The position numbers and the translations under genes are program-made. The notes under the pieces are model-generated. The model saw only the letters and a program-made list of their open reading frames with translations, was not told the DNA's origin and ran no database searches. From assembly GCF_014647515.1 (NCBI RefSeq), contig NZ_BMPI01000022.1:94790-158789 (forward strand): a stretch of 64,000 bases of DNA. Reading direction: 5' to 3'. Below, in pieces: positions 56,581-64,000 of this stretch. The stretch is from Dactylosporangium sucinum (GTDB lineage: Bacteria; Actinomycetota; Actinomycetes; Mycobacteriales; Micromonosporaceae). The first letter of the stretch is position 1, and each line of letters opens with the position of its first letter.

Positions 56581-57467
56581 GCCAGCAGAACATCGGGGCC
56601 TACGCCGCCGGCGGCGGCACCGTCAACGTCGGCGGAAACGCCATCGGCCAGCAGTACACCCACCACGAGGAGTCCCGCCGGCGCCCCGGGCGACAACAAC
56701 GGGCCGACGTCGGCGTGCTCACCGTCCTCACCGAGGAGCTTTCCGCCGTCGTCGAGGTGCTACAGAGCCACCGCAACTACCGGTCCTTCCAGCTTCCGCA
56801 GGGCGCGCAGGCCTACACCGCCGACGTGCCGGCCGAAGGCGGCAACCTCCGGGTGGTGGCGACCCAAACCCTCGATCGCGGCCCCCGCTCGGCCGCGGTC
56901 GCGTACGACCGGCTCCAGGCGAGCTTCAGACCCTCGGTCGTACTGCTCGTCGGCATCGCTGGCGGCATCGACGCGAAGGTCGACATCGGTGACGTCGTGA
57001 TCGCGGATCAGGTCGTCTACTACGACGCCCGCCGCGAGACGGAAGACGGACCGCAGCGGCGCGGTCAGTCGCATCCGATGACCCCCGCCATGCGCCACCG
57101 TCTCAACGAGTTCTTCCGTCGCTCCAGCGGTTCCGTGGCGGCCGCGGACGGACGAAACATTCGGGTCTGGCGTGGGCCGATCGGGTCCGGGGATGCGGTC
57201 GTCACCGACCGCAACGCCGACATCATCGCGTTCCTGCGCCGATTCAATGAGAAGACCCTGGCGGTTGAGACCGAAGCCGGCGGCGTCGGTCAGGCGTCCT
57301 ACGAATACCTCGACGCCGAACAGGTGTCGCATGGGTGGCTCACCATCCGCGGCATCTCGGACCACGCGGATCGCGAGAAGGGTTATGCCCACCATGCGTT
57401 GGCCGCCCGCCATGCCGCGCTGGTCATGGACCGCCTCCTGCCGCTTCTGCGGCTCGAAGAGGACTGA
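56577..57467 (+). CDS. purine-nucleosidase-like (PNP_UDP_1) effector with N-terminal amyloid-like motif
   Basis: 296 aa from ATG 56577. Residues 5-26 (NIGAYAAGGGTVNV-GGNAIGQ) match the C-terminal motif of the upstream protein. After a linker, the nucleosidase/phosphorylase fold begins: VGVLTVLTEELSAVVEVL (~43-60), LLVGIAGGIDAKVDIGDVVIAD (~122-143), and AVETEAGGVGQASYEYLD (~230), the MTA/SAH-nucleosidase pattern with the catalytic ETEA/Glu and a later ISDHAD-type Asp (GISDHADREKGY). Such domains are the effector end of several bacterial immune proteins, where they cleave purine nucleosides or ATP. Substrate here unproven. Confidence 0.85.
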   Translation: MSQQNIGAYAAGGGTVNVGGNAIGQQYTHHEESRRRPGRQQRADVGVLTVLTEELSAVVEVLQSHRNYRSFQLPQGAQAYTADVPAEGGNLRVVATQTLDRGPRSAAVAYDRLQASFRPSVVLLVGIAGGIDAKVDIGDVVIADQVVYYDARRETEDGPQRRGQSHPMTPAMRHRLNEFFRRSSGSVAAADGRNIRVWRGPIGSGDAVVTDRNADIIAFLRRFNEKTLAVETEAGGVGQASYEYLDAEQVSHGWLTIRGISDHADREKGYAHHALAARHAALVMDRLLPLLRLEED

Positions 57468-58195
57468 TGACCCTGAGCGCCGCCACCGGTGGCTATTCCC
57501 CGCCCGTGCCCCGATCGTCGCCGCCGGCGATCAGTTTGGCCGTCGACCTGGTCATCCTCACCATCCGCGATGGCAAGCTCAACGTTCTGCTCATCGAGCG
57601 GGGAAAGCCGCCCTTCCGTGGCCGGCTGGCCCTTCCTGGCGGCTTCCTCGAGGACGGCGAGGATCTCGACGAGGCCGCGATCCGGGAGTTGGGCGAGGAG
57701 ACCAACATCGAGGGCCGCAACCTGCACCTCGAGCAGCTACGCACCTACGCCGCACCGGGTCGCGACCCGCGCGGCCGCGTCGTATCGGTGGCGTACCTGG
57801 CCATCGCGCCCGACCTGCCGCCGCCCGTCGCTGGCAGCGACGCCGCCGCCTCACGCTGGATGCCGGTCGGCGGGCACGGACCACTCGCCTTCGACCACGA
57901 CGAGATCCTCGCGCACGGCGTTGAGCGGGCCCGGGCGAAGCTCGAGTACTCGCCGCTCGCGGCGGCTTTCTGCGAGGAGCCGTTCACCATTGCCGACTTG
58001 CGTTCGGTGTACGAGGTGGTCTGGGGCGTGGCCCTCGATCCCCGGAACTTCCACCGCAAGGTCAATAGCGTCGGCAACTTCGTCGTCCCGACCGGCGAAC
58101 GGCGCCAGCCGCGCAGCGGCCGGCCCGCCGCGCTCTACCGGCGGGGGCAGGCCACGGTCCTGCACCCGGCGATGCTCCGCCCAACGAAACCATAG
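57467..58195 (+). CDS. NUDIX hydrolase-winged helix protein, NrtR-like
   Basis: 242 aa, ATG sharing one base with the upstream stop (TGATG). NUDIX box is present with LPGGFLEDGEDLDEAAIRELGEETNI (split here: G-x5-E ... REL-x-EE-x-N), so residues ~60-90. The C-terminal ~80 residues are the NrtR winged helix: FTIADLRSVYEVVWGVALD, PRNFHRKVNSVGNFVVPTG and RPAALYR. NrtR proteins bind ADP-ribose or related metabolites through a NUDIX fold and release operator DNA. Here it is the third gene of the amyloid operon, so it may be its repressor and link it to NAD metabolism. The box looks catalytic (REL-GEE). Confidence 0.85.
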   Translation: MTLSAATGGYSPPVPRSSPPAISLAVDLVILTIRDGKLNVLLIERGKPPFRGRLALPGGFLEDGEDLDEAAIRELGEETNIEGRNLHLEQLRTYAAPGRDPRGRVVSVAYLAIAPDLPPPVAGSDAAASRWMPVGGHGPLAFDHDEILAHGVERARAKLEYSPLAAAFCEEPFTIADLRSVYEVVWGVALDPRNFHRKVNSVGNFVVPTGERRQPRSGRPAALYRRGQATVLHPAMLRPTKP

Positions 58196-58218
58196 CCTTG
58201 ACCCGACGGGAGACGACC

Positions 58219-58476
58219 ATGCGCACAAGCCGTGAGCACAACGCCTGGTGTGCCCGGGACCACCGATGTGGCCTGCGGGAGCACCGCGCCGAACCGATTC
58301 TTGTCGATGTCCCACGCTTCGGCAGCGGCTCCCTGACCCGCATCGCGGGTCCGACCGGGCGCCAGTACGCGGAGATCCGCCTCCAGGTACTGCTTCCCGA
58401 GAACGAGCCCTCGGCCCGGGTGCGGCTGGTGTCCCTACTGGCCGCGATTCCCCAAATCCTCCGAAGCGGCGGCTGA
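58219..58476 (+). CDS. DUF6907-like small protein
   Basis: 85 aa from ATG 58219 (GGGAG upstream). HNAWCARDHRCG with later EIRLQVLLPENEPSARVRLV fits a small actinobacterial DUF (two His and two Cys near the N-terminus, possibly zinc-binding). Its start is 24 bp after the NrtR-like gene, so it may be co-transcribed. Family call from memory. Confidence 0.5.
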   Translation: MRTSREHNAWCARDHRCGLREHRAEPILVDVPRFGSGSLTRIAGPTGRQYAEIRLQVLLPENEPSARVRLVSLLAAIPQILRSGG

Positions 58477-58479
58477 GCG

Positions 58480-58835
58480 TCCAGCGTTCGCGCACGCGTT
58501 CGGCGATGGCGTAGTACTTGACCGCATCGGCCGTCGCTTCGAGCGCGGCGGCCTCGCGGCGAGCGAGCAGCGGTGACAACCGTTGTTGCGCCTCGGTGAG
58601 CGTGCACCAGCCCCAGCTGTGCGGCTCGTCCGCGGGGAGCTGAAGGGGTGCGGTCGCCTTCACGTAGAGCACGCCACCGTCGTAAACAAAGATCACGCCC
58701 TCTGTGTCGACCCGGTCGTGGCGGGACCCGGCCGACGACCAGCAACCAGCCGCGCGACACCGTCAAGCCGAGATCCTCTCCGACCTCGCGCCGTTGTGTG
58801 TAGATCGAGGTAAGGTCGGTGACCGTACCCGAAGG
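58480..58835 (-). pseudogene. NUDIX hydrolase remnant, frameshifted
   Basis: A minus-strand frame starting near 58820 gives IYTQRREVGEDLGLTVSRGW and VPPRPG; at ~58705 the frame shifts to DTEGVIFVYDGGVLYVKATA, then LPADEPHSWGWCTLTEAQQRL to a stop near 58480. The first part is a partial NUDIX box (REVGEDLG) without the preceding GG and start region. So a decayed NUDIX gene unrelated in frame to the NrtR-like gene. Confidence 0.6.
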
Positions 58836-58936
58836 CAACCCGCGCCGGCGGCGGCACAGGGTTCTTCTGTCGACCTACTTTCAGGTCGAAGTAGTTAACA
58901 GGGCGCGCAATCTCCACGCCTATCGATGACTGGTCG

Positions 58937-61900
58937 TCACTCGTCAGCCCGTGGCCGCAGGTCGAGTACATCGGCTCGACGGTCTACGTCTCCTTCTTGC
59001 GTACGCAGCAGCGTCAACAGATCCTCCTGCCGCGGCTGCCCGAACGCTAGCCGATAGTGCGCCAAGTCCTTCTTGAGCCGCTGGTACCGCTCCTCATCGC
59101 GACTGAGTGGGTAGGGCAGCACATGGCGCTCGATCTTCGCCGGTCCTGGGAATACCCAATACGGCGTGAATTCGCCTGACCCAGATGAGGCTGCCCGAGC
59201 GGCGTCGTACGCGGCCTTCCACACGTCCGGCTCACTCGATCGGAGGGCGTCGGCACGGTGCGCCGAGGCGATGTTGCGCCGGACGGCGTGACCACCGAAG
59301 CGGTGCACTCTGCCTTCTCGCTGCTCGAAGTCGACCGGATTCGCCGGCGTGTTCCAGTGCACGACCGCGGAGCACCACAGGTGGAAGTCGATGCCTTCCT
59401 GGCCCGCACTGGTTGTCGCGACGACGAACGGCCAGAACGGGCTGTTGAACGCCCGGCGGACCACCGCCTTGCGATCCGCCTCGACCTGCTCCTCGCCGCG
59501 TCCGCCGTACCGTAGCGCGAACCGGCCCGGCAACTTGATCGGATGATCGGGGTGGCGCGGGTCGAAGGCCTGGTACGTGGAGGGCCGTGCCACGATCGCG
59601 TCCCGTGCTTCTGTGGCGAGGGCTGCCAGTGCGACGTCGTCGATTCCGGCGTCCGCGTTGGCGCTTCGTAGCGTATGCAGATGCTCGTCGAGCACCGCCT
59701 GGAGGTCGCCGGCGGCGCAATACTGCAGTATCGCCTGCCAGTACACAGCGTGAGGAGCGAATGCGTCGAGAATGAGAGCCGCGTCGGCACGGTTGAACAG
59801 CGACCGGAGGCCTTGGGACAGGATGGCCGCCGCGTGCCAGTGCCCCTTCGGAGTGACCGCACCGCCAGGGCGGATCAGGCGCGCGAGCGCCCGCCAGGCG
59901 ATGTTGCCCGGACCGTGCAGCCCGATCGCCACGAGGTCGTCGATGACGTCGTCGGCGCTGCGGGCCACCGGCTCGCGGGCGTTGATCACCTTCTGAGCAT
60001 GGGCGATGTGGCGCGACAGAGCGGTCGAGGTGCTGTCCTCATCGAAGGCGGCGAACGCGCCTGCCGGGTCGTCGATACCGGGGTCCACGCCCGGCCAACG
60101 GAAGACAGCACGCCACGCCTCCGCCTGACCGGTGTGGGTCGGGCTGACGAACTCCTCCGGCAGTCGACGGAGGAGGTGGCCGCGCACGGTGTTAGCCAAG
60201 GTGGATAGCGGCTGCACCGCATCGGGGTGGCGGCGCGCGGACTCCAAGGGGTCACAGAGAGCCGCGAGACCGGGATGCGGCCAGAACAGCGCGAGCGTGC
60301 TCATCGCTCCTGGCCTGTCGCCCTCCATGCGGTAGTCGAGTCGCGCGATCCTGCGGTGCGGATCAACGGGTTGGTCAGCGGCGACGTGGATGCTGCGCTC
60401 GGCCTCGTAGCTCAACAGACCTGCGACGGCCGTGGGGGTGGCGTTCCACGACGAGAACAGCAGGCGCTTGGTGATGCCGTCCTCAGCCGCGCCGGCGAAC
60501 GGCTCCGCGAGCGCGTGGTAGGGCAGCGAGGGAGGCAGCCACAGCAGACGCCACCACCCGCGATCGACGGTGTCCGCGGCGAGCCGCCGGAACCGGCCGT
60601 TGCCCAGATCGATTCGATCAAACCGCTCGACAGCGCGGGCGTCGAGCAGTTGTGCCTCGTTGAGTAGGTCCGTGACCTCCTTGCGTCGCCTGTCCTGCAA
60701 TGCCGCCTGGATCCTGTTCCGGAGCAGGTAGCCGTCGAGGAAGTTGAGGAAGTACGGTGCCGACTTCCAGTACTCGATGGTCATGGGTGCGTCGACGAGA
60801 TTGGCGATGCGGTGCATCACCGCGTAGCCACGGAGATCGGCGACGTCGAGGTCGCTCGCCGGGCCGATCCGCTCGACCAGCATGTCGTCGTCACCCAGCG
60901 CGGGACGCTCGGTCCGGCACATGACCCTCAGTAGCAGGGTGCGCAGATCTTCGCGGAGTTCGGCGGTCGGCTCCCGACGCAGCAGTGCTTCCCGGTACGC
61001 CTGGAATGCCTTAGCGACGTCGGCGTGCCAGCTCTCGTCGCTCTCGAGGAACCGCAGCACCCGACGAAAGTCCTCGTAGTGCTCCTCGCCGGACGACGAC
61101 TCCTCCGCGAACGTGAACGGCTTGTACGGCGTGGCGGACAGCAGCAGCACTCGGGCTGCTCGGTACTCGAACAGGTGGTGCGCGAGTTCGGCGGCTTCGC
61201 TCGCCTCCGGGTCCAGCAGTTCGCGGAACCGCTGGAACTCATCGAGGATGATGAGGTCCGGCTCCAGCACGTCGACGCCGGCGGCCGCGAGCGCGGTGCG
61301 GAGCCTGCCGATGAGCGTTCGGGCCGTCTCGCGCTGGTCGTCGGTCAACTCTCGGCGGCGGCCGATATCGTCGAGCAGTTCGTCGAAGCGCTGCAGCAGG
61401 CCGTCCTTCCTGGCACGCCGACGGAAACCCTTGTGAATGCGCGGGTGCAGCCGTTCACCCAGCGCTGTCCAGAGACGCTCCACTCGCTCGGAGAAGCGGT
61501 CGATCGAACTGACGCCACCCTGCAGTGCCCGAAGTGCCGCCTTCCTCCGCCACCCGTCCCACTCATCCTGCTCCAGCATGAGGTACAGCAGGGCGCGCTC
61601 CTCGGCGGTACCGGTACGCCAGCCCTGGTCGAAGGAGGTGCCGGGGGTAAAGGCAACGAGATTGATCGGCTTGCCCACCGAGGCCTTGGCGGCGTTGAGT
61701 TCGTCCGCGTACTTCGCGAGCAGCGTCAGTCGGCTGGTCACCGTGATCGTTTCATCGGTGGTGACCCGAAGCCGGCCGATGTTCTGCGGGGCGACGTCCT
61801 GGTTCGAGCACACGTAGATGACGTCGACGCGTTTGACGCTCGGGTCGTCCTGAAGGCGCTGCAGCGTCTCGGCGATGACGCCGCGAGCGACGACGCTCTT

Positions 61901-62038
61901 GCCGAGACCGGTCTCATCCGCGACGAGGAAGCGGCGGGTCGGTTCGGCGCCGAAGTATCGGTCGATGATGTGCGCCACGGTCGCGCGCTGGAAGTCCTTC
62001 AGGCCGGCGAGGACGGGGCCAGCGTCATAGCGGTTCAT
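58937..62038 (-). CDS. SNF2-like helicase of a helicase/PLD defence pair
   Basis: 1033 aa from ATG 62038, overlapping the PLD stop codon by 4 bp. Walker A VADETGLGKSVVARG (~38-52), DEAD-box variant LIILDEFQRFRELLD (~258), motif III LLSATPYKPFTF. C-terminal helicase: TTSAGQEGIDFHLWCSAVVHWNTP, NPVDFEQREGRVHRFGG (~930-950). A long insertion between the two RecA domains. With the upstream PLD-like nuclease and a third gene beyond, it resembles unnamed helicase-nuclease defence trios. Substrate unknown; intact. Confidence 0.88.
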   Translation of the reverse strand: MNRYDAGPVLAGLKDFQRATVAHIIDRYFGAEPTRRFLVADETGLGKSVVARGVIAETLQRLQDDPSVKRVDVIYVCSNQDVAPQNIGRLRVTTDETITVTSRLTLLAKYADELNAAKASVGKPINLVAFTPGTSFDQGWRTGTAEERALLYLMLEQDEWDGWRRKAALRALQGGVSSIDRFSERVERLWTALGERLHPRIHKGFRRRARKDGLLQRFDELLDDIGRRRELTDDQRETARTLIGRLRTALAAAGVDVLEPDLIILDEFQRFRELLDPEASEAAELAHHLFEYRAARVLLLSATPYKPFTFAEESSSGEEHYEDFRRVLRFLESDESWHADVAKAFQAYREALLRREPTAELREDLRTLLLRVMCRTERPALGDDDMLVERIGPASDLDVADLRGYAVMHRIANLVDAPMTIEYWKSAPYFLNFLDGYLLRNRIQAALQDRRRKEVTDLLNEAQLLDARAVERFDRIDLGNGRFRRLAADTVDRGWWRLLWLPPSLPYHALAEPFAGAAEDGITKRLLFSSWNATPTAVAGLLSYEAERSIHVAADQPVDPHRRIARLDYRMEGDRPGAMSTLALFWPHPGLAALCDPLESARRHPDAVQPLSTLANTVRGHLLRRLPEEFVSPTHTGQAEAWRAVFRWPGVDPGIDDPAGAFAAFDEDSTSTALSRHIAHAQKVINAREPVARSADDVIDDLVAIGLHGPGNIAWRALARLIRPGGAVTPKGHWHAAAILSQGLRSLFNRADAALILDAFAPHAVYWQAILQYCAAGDLQAVLDEHLHTLRSANADAGIDDVALAALATEARDAIVARPSTYQAFDPRHPDHPIKLPGRFALRYGGRGEEQVEADRKAVVRRAFNSPFWPFVVATTSAGQEGIDFHLWCSAVVHWNTPANPVDFEQREGRVHRFGGHAVRRNIASAHRADALRSSEPDVWKAAYDAARAASSGSGEFTPYWVFPGPAKIERHVLPYPLSRDEERYQRLKKDLAHYRLAFGQPRQEDLLTLLRTQEGDVDRRADVLDLRPRADE

Positions 62039-63790
62039 GCGCGAACTCCCGTACCGGCGGCATCTCGGGCCTGCCTCATCAGCTGCCAGATCTCCGCGAA
62101 GCCTGGTGGCAGCAGCCGTACGCCAGCGTCGGTCCTCTCGAGGCGAGATACCAGCCGCTCCAGGTCGTCGAGCTGATCCGGCCTGTCGACCAACGCGCTG
62201 AGCAACAGCTCGAACAGGCCGCTCGTCGAGGCTCTCCAGACACCCGATCCGTTGCCGCTCGCCGCGTTGACCTCGGGCATGGCTTCCGTGCCCAGACCGA
62301 GCATGAGCTTGAGGAACCTCAGGAAGTCGTCGGGGGTCTTGACCTGGCCGGCTAGCACCTCGTCGAGTCGCTCGGCAGGGTCGTCGATGAGCGTGGCCAG
62401 CACGACCGTCCGTTCACGTTCCTGATCGGATTGCGCGGTGATGACGATGAACGGCGTGACGTCGGTGAGCGCCAGGCCCGTCCAGTTGACCGCGACCGGT
62501 TGGCCAAGGGCGAGCCGGAGCGCCTCCCCGGGACGGGTGTGCAGTTGGGCGGTGAGTCTGACGTCATCTTCCTCGGGAAGCGGTTCCTCAGAGGTCAGCC
62601 GGATCCCGAATCCATCCGGACCCGTGGCGACGGTCGCCGTAAGCGGGATGGCGGCGATATCCCGGATGAACTCCCGCAGGCGCAGGTCCTCCTCGTCAGG
62701 GCCAGCTGCATCGTTGCGGGCATACGGCTCAAGGATCTCGCGCAGCGCCGCCTGCGGTCCGACGAGCGCGTCGATGCCCATGGCGGTCCGACCGCCGACG
62801 AGCTCGACCAGGAACTCGACGTTGCCGCCGAAGGCACCCGTAGTGGCGTTGGCCGAACCGAGCAGGACACGTGCCTGGTTGCCTTTCTCCACCACGTACA
62901 CCTTGGCGTGGAGCCCGGTGAGGACGACGCGATCGGCAGTTGCTTCGTCGGCCGGAAGCCCCGCCAAGCCGTTGATCACGAATGTGTCGAGGCCCTCCAA
63001 GGCCTCGATCGGGAGGGCGTCGAGGGCCTCCTGACGGCTGACCAGCGTGACGTGTTCGCCGGGCGCACGCTGCAGAAGGCTGTCCGCGGTGCAGAAAGGC
63101 GAGACGATCAGGTGGCGGGTGCCGGTGAAATCCGGCACGCTGCCACCGCGGACGCCCATGGCGTGGAAGAGCAGGCTGCGGACGCCCTCAGGATGCTCCC
63201 ATTCGGCGCGACGGAGATCCTCGGCGAGCGCTTCGACAGCTGCCAATCTTGTGGGTGCCAGCGGGGCGGTTACGAGCCGGAGCGTGCCGCGGATGAGGTC
63301 AAACAGCGGCCTGTTGTCCGCAATCGGCCGAGTGGCCCGGGTGCCGTCGAGGCGGAGACAGACGTCCCAACTGCGGTCGCCGGTGAGGTTCCGACTCAGC
63401 ACCAGCAGTCGGAGGGTCGACTCACCGGTCGCCACGTCGACGAACCGCAACGCCCACAGCTTCGGATGGAACAGGTGACCCGGCTTCGGCCGGCCGACCA
63501 AATGCACCATCGGCTCGACAAAAGGCATGCAGACCTGAGTATCGGGACGGCACCGAAACCTGGCCTGCCTGCGCAAACACGTCGATGCGGTCGGCATGCC
63601 GGCGCACGCTCTCCATCAGGGTGATGGGGTCGCTCGACTCGCGTGCGCCGTGCGCCGCGAACACCATCGGCGCAGCCAGCAGACTCTCCAGGTCCAGGGT
63701 GAACGTCATCGCCAACGCTCGCGACAGGATAGTGCCCGGCGGTGGACGCAGTGCGTCGAGCAGCAACGATCGCGAATCAGGCGCCAGCAC
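62035..63790 (-). pseudogene. phospholipase D-like nuclease, split by a one-base frameshift
   Basis: The protein should start at GTG 63790 (MLAPDSRSLLLDALRPP; CCGGAGG upstream). That frame runs to GLHAF, where AAAA (plus strand, 63520-63523; TTTT in the gene) shifts it. The downstream frame continues with FVEPMVHLVGRPKPGHL. Two PLD-type motifs: FHPKLWALRF ... LLVLSRNLT and LHAKVYVVEKG ... VLLGSANATTGAFGGNVEF. Removing one T rejoins the frames. Either a sequencing error, a natural mutation or slippage. Coupled to the helicase by 4 bp and overlaps the gene upstream by 14 bp. Confidence 0.75.
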
Positions 63791-63944
63791 GGGCAACCTC
63801 CGGCATCTCGGCGGCGCAGCCGTCATGGATATCGCTGAGCATCCGGCGCACCTGCGGCCAGCGGAACACCAGCGGCCGAGTACCGGAGGCCCCACTCCAC
63901 GTCCGCAGGAGCTTCTCGTTGATTAGTACTGCAACGGCGGTTCG
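63777..63944 (-). pseudogene. C-terminal fragment of the gene preceding PLD (broken or start not found)
   Basis: A minus-strand frame open from 63944 to the TGA at 63777-63779: AVLINEKLLRTWSGASG ... VFRWPQVRRMLSDIHDG ... EMPEVARAGA. Its stop overlaps the PLD start by 14 bp, as in an operon, but an in-frame stop lies at 63945-63947 and no start codon is evident. The sequence beyond looks unrelated (window edge), so the gene is probably cut by an insertion or frameshift. Family not identified. Confidence 0.35.
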
Positions 63945-64000
63945 TCACGTATGATGGTGTTTGAGGTGTTTGCGGTAGTGGCTGGCTGTAGCTTGGGCTT

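Noticed and set aside
63945..64000. Transposase end at the window edge (ATASHYRKHLKHHHT in one frame)
   Set aside because: Too short to assign; could equally be a chance frame.

Overview
The window is high-GC actinobacterial chromosome (GTG and TTG starts are common, genes are tightly coupled). The gene set points to the Micromonosporaceae (Actinoplanes, Dactylosporangium or a relative): FxsA/FxsB/FxsC peptide-modification genes, an AfsR-type SARP regulator, an MsiK-like sugar ATPase, a receptor-like Hsp70-propeller fusion and an actinomycete integrative element. The family assignment is inference.

Left part (1-31.6 kb): mostly core chromosome. 1-3.2 kb is an FxSxx-COOH peptide system on the minus strand: precursor fxsA, radical-SAM fxsB fused to an HExxH domain, and two consecutive TIR-like FxsC proteins. 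It is followed by class I fumarase, an AzlCD amino-acid exporter with a divergent XRE-cupin regulator and palindromic operators, a MacB-like efflux operon facing a two-component system, PadR/membrane protein, hemerythrin/MarR, an AfsR-like SARP-NB-ARC-TPR regulator and class II fumarase (fumC). A small islet at 20.0-23.2 kb holds tRNA-like debris, a small membrane protein, a fused HsdM-HsdS-like methylase and a decayed LLM oxidoreductase. Then come IclR, a lipoprotein, cysS, rlmB, the Hsp70-propeller protein, msiK and a tRNA-Thr(TGT).

Right part (31.6-64 kb): accessory DNA made almost entirely of defence and mobility genes. It begins with a decayed IS66 transposase next to tRNA-Thr. A five-gene cluster follows (34.3-48.1 kb: SNF2 helicase with DUF3883, DUF1156 methylase, HEPN/DUF499 ATPase, DUF262 GmrSD-like protein, and an unrecognised coiled-coil protein). 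It resembles helicase-methylase-ATPase (Hma-type) defence loci. Next is an integrative-element module (tyrosine integrase, excisionase, replication-relaxation protein) with about 1 kb of repeated CTGTGAG and GTGACA motifs. An AbiE-type toxin-antitoxin locus with a frameshifted toxin comes after that.

The most novel locus is 54.7-58.2 kb, a translationally coupled three-gene operon. Gene 1 is a multi-pass membrane protein ending in a short Gly/Asn/Val-rich motif. Gene 2 is a purine-nucleosidase-like effector that begins with almost the same motif. Gene 3 is a NUDIX/winged-helix (NrtR-like) regulator. The promoter carries a perfect 17-bp palindrome. The shared terminal motifs look like bacterial amyloid-signalling sequences, so I read this as a membrane sensor that templates a nucleosidase effector, controlled by an ADP-ribose-type regulator. 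The window ends in a helicase plus phospholipase-D-like pair whose PLD gene carries a one-base frameshift.
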